NCBI RefSeq assembly: GCF_001493375.1
Contig: NZ_LN929757.1
Span: 1-64,000, forward strand
Direction: 5' to 3'
Origin: Streptomyces specialis
Lineage (GTDB): Bacteria; Actinomycetota; Actinomycetes; Streptomycetales; Streptomycetaceae
Length of the DNA stretch: 64,000 nucleotides
Shown: one piece after another, positions 47,561-56,206 of the stretch
How positions within the stretch are numbered: the stretch's first letter is position 1
Layout of the letters: each line of letters opens with the position of its first letter
The notes under the pieces: generated by a model
Databases searched by the model: none
What the model saw: only the letters and a program-made list of their open reading frames with translations
Told to the model about the DNA's origin: nothing
Translations under genes and position numbers: made by a program

Positions 47561-48948
47561 CGCGGTATGCCCACCGGCGCGACGGTGACCGGCGTCGCGG
47601 CGTCCCGCCGGGGCGCGCCGAACGTCGTGAACGCCTGCCGTTCCGGCACGGGCAGCACCGTCCGCCCGGCGGCGGCGTTGAGGATCGTCGCGGCCCGCCA
47701 CGCGCCGAGCGTGAGGTCGGGGGCGCCGACGCCATGCGTGTGCGTCTCGGCGTTCTGCACGTACAGCGCGCCGGTGACCCGGGGGTCGAGCGCCACCCGG
47801 TAGTCGCCGTCCACGCGGTAACGGCCCCGGTCGTCCCAGTCCACCAGATCGGCCAGGGGATCGAGACAGCCCGGCCGGAGCGCCGCGTAACCGGTGGCGG
47901 ACACCACGGCCGATGTCCGCACCTCGAACGTCTCGCCCTGCTCGTCGTGGCGGCACGTCAGCACATAGCCGTCGCCGTCCGCCTCGGCCGCGACCAGCCG
48001 GACCCCGGGGTGCAGCGCGGCACGCGGCTCGCCGCCGCCGATGGTGCGCTCGTACAGCTCGTCGTGGATGTCGCCGAGCGTCTGCTCGCTGACGCCCTTG
48101 TAGAGCTGCCACTGCTCCCGGACCAGCCGCTCGCGCGACGCCTCCGGCAGGCCGCGGAAGTACCGGATGTAGTCCGGCGTGAAGTGTTCGAGCCCGATCT
48201 TGCTGTACTCCATCGGCGCGAACGCTGGCGTCCGCGCGAGCCAGCGGACGTACGGGCCGCCCGCGCCGTCGCCGTCCTGACGGCGCAGCAGGTCGAGCAT
48301 CACCTCGGCCCCCGACTGCCCGGCGCCGATCACCGTGACGTCGTCCAGCGCGCCCAGGCTCTCGCGGTGGGTGCGGAAGTCGGCGCTGTGCAGCACGCGT
48401 CCGGTGTGCGCGCCGCCCAGGAGCGGGCGCAGCGGCTCCGGCACCACGGGCGTCGTGCCCACGCCGAGCACCACCTGGCGGGCCGTGACCCGGCTGACCG
48501 CCCCGGCGGACGAGCGGTACGTCACGGCGAACGCCTCGGCCGCGTCGTCCCACTCCACGGCCGTGACCTCGGCGTCGAAGCGGCACGAAGGGAGGCGTTC
48601 GGCGGCCCAGCGGCAGTAGTGGTCGTACTCGCGGCGCGGGATGTGGAAGCGCTCCGAGAAGAAGAACGCGAACATCCGGTCGTGCGCGCGCAGGTAGTTG
48701 AGGTACGACCACGGGCTGGTGGGATCGGCCATGGTGACGAGATCCGCCAGGAACGGCACCTGGAGAACCGTTCCTTCCATCAGCAGCCCCGGGTGCCACG
48801 AGAAGGCCGGCTTGGCGTCGAGGAAGAGGGAGTCGAACCCGGGGACGCCGTCGGCCAGCGCGGCCAGCGACAGGTTGAAGGGGCCGATTCCGACGCCGAC
48901 CAGGTCGTAGGGGGCGGTCCGGTCGGGGGACGCCGAGGGCGAGGTCAC
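47557..48948 (-). CDS. FAD/NADPH-dependent amine N-hydroxylase (IucD-like)
   Basis: A 463-residue monooxygenase that hydroxylates a primary amine for later hydroxamate formation. The FAD site is LVGVGIGPFNLSLAAL near residue 16, the NADPH site VTVIGAGQSGAEVMLDLL, and the C-terminal ATGY motif is in VSATGYAALRP. It belongs to the lysine/ornithine/diamine N-monooxygenase family; the diamine substrate here is inferred from the adjacent decarboxylase. The start is GTG 48948, overlapping the upstream synthetase stop (GTGA). Confidence 0.93.
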   Translation of the reverse strand: MTSPSASPDRTAPYDLVGVGIGPFNLSLAALADGVPGFDSLFLDAKPAFSWHPGLLMEGTVLQVPFLADLVTMADPTSPWSYLNYLRAHDRMFAFFFSERFHIPRREYDHYCRWAAERLPSCRFDAEVTAVEWDDAAEAFAVTYRSSAGAVSRVTARQVVLGVGTTPVVPEPLRPLLGGAHTGRVLHSADFRTHRESLGALDDVTVIGAGQSGAEVMLDLLRRQDGDGAGGPYVRWLARTPAFAPMEYSKIGLEHFTPDYIRYFRGLPEASRERLVREQWQLYKGVSEQTLGDIHDELYERTIGGGEPRAALHPGVRLVAAEADGDGYVLTCRHDEQGETFEVRTSAVVSATGYAALRPGCLDPLADLVDWDDRGRYRVDGDYRVALDPRVTGALYVQNAETHTHGVGAPDLTLGAWRAATILNAAAGRTVLPVPERQAFTTFGAPRRDAATPVTVAPVGIPR

Positions 48949-50747
48949 CGCTGTGCCTCCGTCAGAGGGTTGGGGAGATCGATGTACACGGACTGGGTGT
49001 GGACGTCGCCGACGAGTTCGTCGAGGCCGTCCACGCAGGTCAGGTAGTTGGCCTTGCAGCGCAGCACGGGCGCGTCCAGCAGCATGTCCAGCAGCCCCTT
49101 CGCGGCGGGTTCGGCCAGGCGCAGCCGTTCCAGGGCGGCGCGCAGCACCCGCAGCAGGGCGTCCTCGTCCGCGAGGCCGAGGGCCCCGAAGGCGCCGACC
49201 AGGCCGAGCAGGTTGTTGACGCCGAGGTAGTACGCCACCCGTTCGTCCACGAACGCGTCGTCGAACACCAGGTCCACGCCGTCGGTGACGCCGGGCAGCA
49301 GCCGCTCCAGACCGGCGGCGCGGGACGCCGCCAGGTAGTAGCCCTGGCTGTCCCGGTACCAGCCGGCGCACGGCAGCCCGTCGCCGTCCAGCGCCACCAG
49401 CGTGTTCTGGTGGTGCGGCTCCAGCGCGATGCCGTACCGGGCGTGCAGCCGGATCAACGGCACGGCCAGCACGTCGAGATACCGCGCGAACCAGCGTTCC
49501 GCCGCCTCGGCCACCGGCACGTCCAGCGCGCGGGCGGCCTGTTCGACGGCGGCCGACAGCAGCGCCCGGTGCCGGGGCGGCGAGCCGTCGCCTGGACCGG
49601 TGCGCTCGGCGACCAGGCCCGCGACGCAGAGCCCTTCGCGGGCGCCGCCGCGGAACGGGTTGTCGCGGATCGCCGTCTCCAGGCCGGTCTCCGGGCCGGT
49701 CTCCGAGCCGCTCTCCGGGCCGCCTGCGCCTGCCGACACCCAGGCGAAGTCCCGCAGGATGCCGAACCCGGGGTGCGCGGCCCGCAGCCACCCGGCCGGG
49801 CCCGTGGCCAGCAGCCGCGCGGCCCGTACGCCGAGCCGCATCTCGCCGCGCAGGTTGTTGCGGCGGGAGTTGGTGATCCGCATGCCCAGCGACAGCTTCA
49901 GCATCACCGAGGCGTCCGGCCGGTGCACGGTCCGCACCGACGAGGTCGCGTGCCACGCCGGCCCGCCGGGGCCCAGCGGGCGCAGCAGCCCGGCGTCCAC
50001 CAGGGCCGCGACCTCCGGGCGGGCCAGTACCTCCCGCGCCTGCCACGGGTGGGCGGGCACCGGCACCATCCCCTCGGGCACCCGCAGGTCCCCGGCGAGC
50101 GGGCGCAGCAGCTCGGCGACCGGGCCGCCGTCCGCGTTCTCGCCCACCACCACGTCCGGGTGCGCGGCGAACCAGTGCAGCGCGAACGAGCCGCGCAACT
50201 CGGGGGAGTAGGCGTCGAGTTCGGCCGTGGACGCCTCCTCGCGGCTCTTGGGCGCCGGGTGGAACGGATGGCCAAGCAGCAGCGCCTGCTCGGCGTCGAG
50301 GAACGGCGTCGGCCCCCGGCCGCCGTCCGGTTCGGCCCGGCGGCGCGTCAGGTGAACGGCCGTCCGCGCCGCCGACCCCAGCACCCGGGCGGCGGCGTCG
50401 CCGCCGAGATGGGCGGGTGCCCCCCGGCCCAGGGTGCTCTCGCGGATCAGCGCCGCCGCGACCAGCGCGGTGTCGGCGGGCGGCCCGTCCGCGATGTCCG
50501 GCTCGCCGAAGCGGTGCCAGCCGGTCCGGGACCTGTACCGCACCGGGACGCTCAACGTCAGCCCGCTGGCGGGCAGTTCCAGTCGCATCGCGGCTCCGGC
50601 GGGCGGGACGGCCCGGCCCGTTTCCCGGACGTAGGCGCGGATCAGCGTCTCGGTGGCCGCCGCGTGTCCCGCGCGCAGCGGATCGGGGTGGTCCAGCGGA
50701 TCGGGGCCCGTGTCCGGCGCGCGGGTGTCTCTCAGGGGGTCGTTCAC
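48945..50747 (-). CDS. IucA/IucC-family NIS siderophore synthetase (first)
   Basis: 600 residues. Motifs are LLLGHPFHPAPKSREE (HPxHPxxK), ASVMLKLSLGMRITNSRRNNLRGE, GIALEPHHQNTLVALDGDGLP and YYLGVNNLLGL. These place it with type A synthetases that activate free citrate and attach the first amine. An internal loop of short repeats (SGSETGPETGLETA, about 49681-49730) is unlike homologues. ATG 50747 overlaps the decarboxylase stop (50744-50746). Confidence 0.93.
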   Translation of the reverse strand: MNDPLRDTRAPDTGPDPLDHPDPLRAGHAAATETLIRAYVRETGRAVPPAGAAMRLELPASGLTLSVPVRYRSRTGWHRFGEPDIADGPPADTALVAAALIRESTLGRGAPAHLGGDAAARVLGSAARTAVHLTRRRAEPDGGRGPTPFLDAEQALLLGHPFHPAPKSREEASTAELDAYSPELRGSFALHWFAAHPDVVVGENADGGPVAELLRPLAGDLRVPEGMVPVPAHPWQAREVLARPEVAALVDAGLLRPLGPGGPAWHATSSVRTVHRPDASVMLKLSLGMRITNSRRNNLRGEMRLGVRAARLLATGPAGWLRAAHPGFGILRDFAWVSAGAGGPESGSETGPETGLETAIRDNPFRGGAREGLCVAGLVAERTGPGDGSPPRHRALLSAAVEQAARALDVPVAEAAERWFARYLDVLAVPLIRLHARYGIALEPHHQNTLVALDGDGLPCAGWYRDSQGYYLAASRAAGLERLLPGVTDGVDLVFDDAFVDERVAYYLGVNNLLGLVGAFGALGLADEDALLRVLRAALERLRLAEPAAKGLLDMLLDAPVLRCKANYLTCVDGLDELVGDVHTQSVYIDLPNPLTEAQR

Positions 50748-52291
50748 GCGCTGTCACCCCGCAGCAGCGCCTCCTCCTCGGCCCGGCCGGCCTCGGTGAC
50801 GATGGCCAGCAGCCGTTCGACGTCGGCCGGTGTGGTGTGCGGGTTGAGGAGGGTCAGCTTCAGCCGGACCCGGCCCGGCCCGTCGCCGGGCAGCTCGGTG
50901 CGGCCGACCACGGCCCGGCCGCCGCGCAGCAGGGCGCGCCGGAGGCGGGCGTTGATCGTGTCGACGGCGTCGGCGCGGTCCGCCAGCCTCGGGTCCTCCG
51001 GCAGGTAGCGGAAGAGCAGCGCGGTGAGCACCGGTTCGGCGTGCGGCTGGAGCCGGGGGTGTGCGCCGATCATGGTGTGCGCGGAACGGGCCAGGTCGTG
51101 ACAGGTGTCCACGAGGCGGCCGAGGCCCGCCCGGCCCAGCGTCCGCAGGGTGACGGCGATCTTGAAGGCGTCGGCGCGGCGCGTGGTGCGCAGCGACAGG
51201 CCCAGGAGGCTCGGGTAGCCGGCCTCCTCGTCGTCGGCCGGGTTGAGGTAGACGGCCCGGCGGGCCAGCGAGGCGTACGTCTCCGCGCGCCGCACCAGGA
51301 ACACCCCGGCGGCGGCGGGCTGCCAGCCCAGCTTGTGCCAGTCCAGGGAGACCGAGTCGGCCAGGGCTATGCCGTCCAGCAGCGGCGCCAGCCGGTCGGA
51401 GAGCAGCGCGCCGCCCCCGTAGGCGGCGTCCACGTGCAGCCAGGCGCCGTGTTGGGCGGCCAGGGCGGCGCACTCGCGCAGTGGGTCCACGGCGCCGGTG
51501 TCGGTGGTCCCGGCGGTGGCGACCACCGCGACGGGCAGCTCGCCGCGCGCCACGGCGGCGCCGAGCGCGGCGGCCAGGGCGGCGGGGTCCATCCGCAGCG
51601 TGCTGTCGGTGGGGACGGCCACCACGGCGTCCTCGCCGAGGCCGAGCAGGGCGGCCGAGCGCCGTACGGAGAAGTGCGCCGCGTCGGAGGCGAAGATCCG
51701 CGGCCGGGGCGCCGCCGCGCCGGACGGCTCCGGCACGCCGGGCACCCCTGGCACGCCGGTCATCTCGACGCGCCGCCCGGCCGCCCGGCCGAGCACCCGG
51801 TCCCGGGCCAGCATCAGGCCCATGAGGTTGGACTCGGTGCCGCCGGAGGTGAGTACGCCCGCGGCCCCGGCCGGGTCGTAGCCGACGAGCCGGGCCAGCT
51901 CCTCCAGCAGCAGCGTCTCCAGGGAGGTGGCGGCGGGCGCCTGGTCCCAGGAGTCCTGCGAGGGGTTGAGCGCGGAGACCGCGAGGTCCGCCGCGACGGC
52001 CACGGCCAGCGGCGGGCAGTGCAGGTGGGCGGCGCAGGACGGGTCGGCGGGGTCGGCGCTGCCGTGGGCGAGCAGTTCGGTGAGGCGGTGCAGCGCGTCC
52101 TCGCCGCCCGGCGCGTCGAACTCGCGGGCGACCAGGGCCGCCAGTTGCGCCGGGTGGCCGGCCGCGATGGGCCCGCCGCGCCGCGCGGCGCCCTCGGCGA
52201 GCGCGCCCCGGACGGTGCGCACCAGCGGTTCCAGGGCGTCGGCGCCGCGCGTCCCGCCGGACAGCGCGTCGGTGAGGGCACCCGTCAGCAC
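50744..52291 (-). CDS. PLP-dependent decarboxylase (DDC/diaminobutyrate decarboxylase-like), 5' end uncertain
   Basis: 515 residues from GTG 52291. This is a fold-type I group II decarboxylase with LTSGGTESNLMGLMLAR, ATAGTTDTGAVDP, HVDAAYGGGALL and the PLP lysine in SVSLDWHKLGW. Beside a class III aminotransferase it fits the 2,4-diaminobutyrate to 1,3-diaminopropane route used by rhizobactin/schizokinen-type clusters. The frame remains open upstream to about 52390 and then enters adapter, so the true start may be lost. The stop overlaps the IucA-like start. Confidence 0.88.
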   Translation of the reverse strand: MLTGALTDALSGGTRGADALEPLVRTVRGALAEGAARRGGPIAAGHPAQLAALVAREFDAPGGEDALHRLTELLAHGSADPADPSCAAHLHCPPLAVAVAADLAVSALNPSQDSWDQAPAATSLETLLLEELARLVGYDPAGAAGVLTSGGTESNLMGLMLARDRVLGRAAGRRVEMTGVPGVPGVPEPSGAAAPRPRIFASDAAHFSVRRSAALLGLGEDAVVAVPTDSTLRMDPAALAAALGAAVARGELPVAVVATAGTTDTGAVDPLRECAALAAQHGAWLHVDAAYGGGALLSDRLAPLLDGIALADSVSLDWHKLGWQPAAAGVFLVRRAETYASLARRAVYLNPADDEEAGYPSLLGLSLRTTRRADAFKIAVTLRTLGRAGLGRLVDTCHDLARSAHTMIGAHPRLQPHAEPVLTALLFRYLPEDPRLADRADAVDTINARLRRALLRGGRAVVGRTELPGDGPGRVRLKLTLLNPHTTPADVERLLAIVTEAGRAEEEALLRGDSA

Positions 52292-52389
52292 GTCGGTCAG
52301 CGGGTCGGCGGCGTTCCCGGACGGGCCGGCGGAGGGTCCGGCGGACGCGGCACCGGCCGGTCTGCCGGAGGGGTCCGAGGGTGCAGGGA

Positions 52390-52505
52390 GCTAGAGCTCA
52401 ATGTGTTTATGTGCGGGTGCACCGGAGGCCTCGAAGGCGTGGACAGGGCGGGAGGGGGGGAGGGGAGGATGGGGATAAGAGACGGCCGACGCGCTGTCCG
52501 GCGGG
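52390..52505. other. Probable degenerate adapter block (artefact)
   Basis: AGGATGGGGATAAGAGAC (52466-52483) resembles the transposon mosaic end. The preceding 75 bases are G-rich noise breaking an otherwise overlapping operon, with a stop in the decarboxylase frame near 52393. Less certain than the other blocks, but of the same kind. Any gene between the aminotransferase and the decarboxylase would be lost here. Confidence 0.7.
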
Positions 52506-52507
52506 GA

Positions 52508-53905
52508 TCACGCGGACCTCCTCGCGTGCTGAGCGGCCGTCACCTCGGCGATGGCGTCGGCCAGCCGGTCGAGCACCGCCTCGGCCTCCTCGTCCGTGAT
52601 GACCAGCGGCGGCAGCAGCCGCACGGTGGCGTCGAACCGGCCGCCGAGTTCCACGATCAGGCCCCGGTCCAGGCACGCGGCGCGGACCTGCTGCGCCAGC
52701 GCGGGCGCGCAGGGCCGGGCGCCGCAGGAGTCCGGCTCGGCGTCGGGGTCCACCAGCTCGACCCCGATCATCAGGCCGCGCCCTCGGACGTCGCCGATCG
52801 CGGGCAATTCGGCGCGCAGCCCGTCCAGCCGCGCGGTCATCCGGGCCCCGACGGTCGCGGCCCGCTCGACCAGGTTCTCCCGCGTGACGTACCGCAGCGT
52901 GGCGGCGCCCGCCGCCATGGCCAGGGTGTTGCCGCGGAACGTCCCGGCGTGCGCGCCGGGCAGCCAACTGTCGTAGTCCTCGTGGTAGACGAGGACCGCC
53001 AGCGGCAGACTGCCGCCGATGGCCTTCGACATCACCATGGCGTCCGGCACGATCCCGCTGTGCTCCACCGCCCAGAACGCGCCCGTGCGCCCCACCCCGC
53101 TCTGCACCTCGTCCACGATCAGCGGGATGTCGCGTTCGGCGGTGATCCGGCGCATCGCGCGCAGCCAGTCGTCCGGCGCCGGGACCACGCCGCCCTCGCC
53201 CTGCACCGCCTCCAGGATCATCGCGGCGGGCGGCACCACGCCGCCGTTGGGGTCGTCGAGCAGCCGCTCGGTGTAGGCGGCGGACAGCTCGGCGCCGCGC
53301 TCGCCGCCCGCGCCGAACGGGCACCGGTAGGAGTACGGGTACGGCAGCCGTGTGACGTCCGCCGCGATTCCCGCCACCGGCCGCTTGGTGGAGACACCGC
53401 CCGACACGGCCAGCGCCCCGGCCGTCATGCCGTGGTAGGCGCCGGTGAACGCGAGCACGTTCCGCCGCCCGGTGGCCGTCTGCATCAGCTTCAGCGCCGC
53501 CTCCGCCGCGTCGGTCCCGGCGGGCCCGCAGAACTGCACGCGCGCCTTGTCCGCGAACGCCTTCGGCAGCGTGGCGAACAGCGCGTCGGTGAAGTCGTCC
53601 TTCTCCGGCGTCGCCAGGTCCAGCACGTGCAGCGGCGCGCCGCTGTCCAGCGTGCGCCGGATGGCCTCCAGCACCACCGGGTGGTTGTGGCCGAGCGCGA
53701 GGGTGCCCGCACCGGACAGGCAGTCGAGGTAACGGCGGCCGTCGGTCCCCTCGATCACCATGCCCCGGGCACGGACCGGGACGATCGGGAACGAGCGCGC
53801 GTAGGTGCGCGCGGACGACTCCCGGGCGCGCTGCCGCCGCAGGCTGGCGCCCGCGTCGTGGAGGGACCGCCCGGTCTCGACGGGGGCGGTGGGCTGCATG
53901 GTCAT
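52508..53905 (-). CDS. Class III aminotransferase (diaminobutyrate--2-oxoglutarate type)
   Basis: A 465-residue PLP enzyme. Motifs are FCGPAGTDAAEAALKLM, FTGAYHGMTAGALAVSG, LIVDEVQSGVGRTG and the PLP lysine in VMSKAIGGSLPLAV. It is most like DABA aminotransferases that make 2,4-diaminobutyrate from aspartate semialdehyde using glutamate as donor, the first step to diaminopropane. ATG 53905 follows GGAGTCACTCC; an internal ATG at 53899 is possible. It is second in the operon after the fold-III decarboxylase, with 115 bases between. Confidence 0.92.
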   Translation of the reverse strand: MTMQPTAPVETGRSLHDAGASLRRQRARESSARTYARSFPIVPVRARGMVIEGTDGRRYLDCLSGAGTLALGHNHPVVLEAIRRTLDSGAPLHVLDLATPEKDDFTDALFATLPKAFADKARVQFCGPAGTDAAEAALKLMQTATGRRNVLAFTGAYHGMTAGALAVSGGVSTKRPVAGIAADVTRLPYPYSYRCPFGAGGERGAELSAAYTERLLDDPNGGVVPPAAMILEAVQGEGGVVPAPDDWLRAMRRITAERDIPLIVDEVQSGVGRTGAFWAVEHSGIVPDAMVMSKAIGGSLPLAVLVYHEDYDSWLPGAHAGTFRGNTLAMAAGAATLRYVTRENLVERAATVGARMTARLDGLRAELPAIGDVRGRGLMIGVELVDPDAEPDSCGARPCAPALAQQVRAACLDRGLIVELGGRFDATVRLLPPLVITDEEAEAVLDRLADAIAEVTAAQHARRSA

Positions 53906-54020
53906 GGAGTGACTCCGGGGGAGGAGAAGGAGTGACGACGATGACGGGTCACGTGCGTGGGTGAGGAACGGGGGAGGCGCCGGCGGCAGCGGCGGCGCCG
54001 GAGCGAGCGAGCCGGGAGGC

Positions 54021-55250
54021 TCAGAGCAGGTGGCGTTCCGCCACGGGATGGCCGAGGAAGGAGTGCATGGCGAACTCCCAGCCGTAGGAGCCGGCACAGG
54101 GGAAGACGACGAGGTCGCCGGCGCGGACCCGGTCCACCCGGACGTCGCGCAGCAGGGTGTCCTCGGGCGTGCACAGCTCGCCGACGACGGTCACCCGGGT
54201 GTTCTCGGCGGCCGGACGGGGACAGCTCTCGCGCCACTCGTCGACGGGCAGCACGGCGACGTTGTGCACGATGTCCCACGAGGTGGGCAACTGGAAGTGG
54301 TTGATGCCGCCGCGCAGCACCGCGAACCACTCGCCGTAGGACGCCTTGACGTCCGTCACCTCGGCGGCGTACCAGCCGCAGTCCGCGACGAGGTAACGGC
54401 CGGGCTCCAGCAGGACCTTGACCCCGGCGGGCGGCCGGACGCGCCCGGCCAGCTCGCCGAAGCGGGCCACGTCGAAGGGTTTCTCGCCCTCGAAGGCCAC
54501 GCCGATGCCGCCGCCGATGTCCACGTGGCGCAGGTCGATCCGGCAGGCCAGCGCGGTCCGTTCGCTCCACTCCAGGCACCAGCGCAGGTACGCGGCGTGC
54601 GTCTCGGCGTCGAGGTTGTTGGACGCGGCGTGGATGTGGAACCCGGTCAGGTCCAGGCCCGGCAGTGTGCGGGCCGCCTCCAGCACGTCGGGCACGTCGG
54701 GCTCGGCCACGCCGAACTGCGAGGCCGCGCCGCCCATGTGGAGCGAACCGGTGAGGGGGATGTGCGCGGGGTTGACGCGCAGCGCGACGCGGGCGACGAC
54801 GCCTTCGGCGGTGGCGATGCGGCTGATCCGGTGCAGTTCCAGGAGGCTTTCGGCGTTGATGGCCTCCGCGCCCGCCCGCACCAGGGCGGTCAGCACCGGC
54901 ACCGACTTCGCCGGACCGGCCGCGACCACCGGCGCCGACTCCCGCGCGGTGGAAGCGAGTTCCAGTTCGGAGATGGAGGCGACCTCGAATCCGTCGACGT
55001 GCGGGGCGAGCGCCTTCACCACGCCGGGGAACGAGTTGGCCTTGACGGCGTAGTACACGGCGGCCCACTCGGGCAGCGCCGCGCGCAACTCCCGTGCGCG
55101 CCCGGCGGCGACGGCGCCGTCGTAGACATAGGCGGCCACCGGCCGCCCGCCGCCCGCCAGCTCCAGCAGACGTCGGCGGACGGGGCCGGGCAGGACGTCC
55201 ACCGGGTAGGCGGAACGCGGCGCGGCGGAGGGCGGGAACTGGACGGACAC
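54021..55250 (-). CDS. Fold-type III PLP decarboxylase (Orn/DAP/Arg family, siderophore type)
   Basis: 409 residues. The alanine-racemase-fold barrel has the PLP lysine in YYAVKANSFPG, HIHAASNNLDAETHA, the phosphate loop DIGGGIGVAFEG, and the C-terminal catalytic Cys in VGELCTPEDTLLRDV. Relatives in NIS clusters (SbnH of staphyloferrin B) decarboxylate a citryl-amino acid intermediate, so a role on the growing siderophore rather than in lysine synthesis is likely. The start is GTG 55250. It is the first gene of the operon, 41 bases downstream of the iron box. Confidence 0.9.
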   Translation of the reverse strand: MSVQFPPSAAPRSAYPVDVLPGPVRRRLLELAGGGRPVAAYVYDGAVAAGRARELRAALPEWAAVYYAVKANSFPGVVKALAPHVDGFEVASISELELASTARESAPVVAAGPAKSVPVLTALVRAGAEAINAESLLELHRISRIATAEGVVARVALRVNPAHIPLTGSLHMGGAASQFGVAEPDVPDVLEAARTLPGLDLTGFHIHAASNNLDAETHAAYLRWCLEWSERTALACRIDLRHVDIGGGIGVAFEGEKPFDVARFGELAGRVRPPAGVKVLLEPGRYLVADCGWYAAEVTDVKASYGEWFAVLRGGINHFQLPTSWDIVHNVAVLPVDEWRESCPRPAAENTRVTVVGELCTPEDTLLRDVRVDRVRAGDLVVFPCAGSYGWEFAMHSFLGHPVAERHLL

Positions 55251-55291
55251 GGCTCTACCTCTGCTCGGCTCTGCCTCTGTTCGAGAGGAAC

Positions 55292-55310
55292 TTAGGTGAG
55301 CCTAACCTAA
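55292..55310 (-). promoter_or_regulatory. DmdR/IdeR iron box upstream of the siderophore operon
   Basis: TTAGGTGAGCCTAACCTAA is a 19-base palindrome that nearly equals the actinobacterial DtxR-family consensus. It lies in the 332-base gap between the operon start (55250) and gtrA, predicting iron-dependent repression. The rest of the gap shows only a possible gtrA promoter. Confidence 0.92.
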
Positions 55311-55582
55311 TGGCTGGTCCGGAAGATGCCAAGTCCGCCCAACTGAACGAGCCATGAACCCCGGAGGGCACGACCCCTTCCGGCCCGGAGTTCCCTTCGC
55401 GGAAGAGAGCCACACTCCTCGCTCATTCGGGACGGGGTCTCGGCAAATCTTCACAGCACCGCTAAGGTCGAGGAGTACGAGGAAGCGTGTACCGCACCCC
55501 CGTTCGGTGCCTGGTCACTCCTCATCCGACTCTTAGCTGATCATCATCGGTTTCTCAGACGCGGCTCCGAGAGTGGCGACCG

Positions 55583-56112
55583 ATGACTCCTCGCACCCGA
55601 GCGGAGCCCAGGCGCGGTGCCGGGCTCCCGACCCCCCGCCGCCTCCGGCCGAAGATCGCCGAGCTGGGCTCCTTCGGCCTCGTCGGGGCCGTGGCCTTCG
55701 CGGTCGACACGGCCGGTGGCAACGTTCTGCACTTCGGCCTGGGGCTCGACGCGCTCACCAGCAAGGTGTGTTCGACCACCGCCGCGACCCTCGTGGCCTA
55801 CGCCGGCAACCGCTGGTGGACGTTCCGACACCGGGACGTCGGCAGCGTCCGGCGCTACCCCCTCTTCCTCCTGCTCAACGTGGTGGGCCTCGCCATCGCC
55901 CTGCTGTGCCTCGCCTTCACCCGCGACGTCCTCGGTCTCGCCGGGCCCCTCGCCTACAACCTGTCGGCGAACGTCGTCGGCACCGGCCTCGGCACGGCCT
56001 TCCGGTACTGGTCCTACCGCCGCTGGGTCTTCCCCGAGCGGAGATCCGGGGCGGTCGCGACGGGCGGAGCCCGCCCCGCCCCGCAGGACCGCCTCGCCGC
56101 AGTCGGTGAGAT
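55583..56112 (+). CDS. GtrA-family membrane protein, 3' end cut by adapter
   Basis: About 176 residues visible. Four hydrophobic segments lie at about 28-50, 60-75, 95-115 and 130-150. Family marks are SFGLVGAVAFAVDTAGGNVL, YAGNRWWTFRHR and FRYWSYRRWVFPE. GtrA proteins are thought to move polyprenyl-linked sugars across the membrane for cell-surface glycosylation. The natural stop is not seen: coding degenerates into adapter after PAPQDRLAAVGE. Apparent fusion to the glycosyltransferase is an artefact, though true adjacency is plausible. Confidence 0.85.
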
Positions 56113-56206
56113 AAGTCGAAAGGTAAAGTCGGTTGCGAGAACACAGCACCCAGCGGAAGCGCAAGAGCGGGGGGGGGGGGAGGAGGGGGAGGTGTATAAG
56201 AGACAG
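56113..56206. other. Adapter block between gtrA and the glycosyltransferase (artefact)
   Basis: AGGTGTATAAGAGACAG (56190-56206) is the Nextera mosaic end, with one mismatch in the part shown. It is preceded by a G homopolymer run and noise. It keeps an open frame by chance, giving a false 896-residue fusion. Confidence 0.95.
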
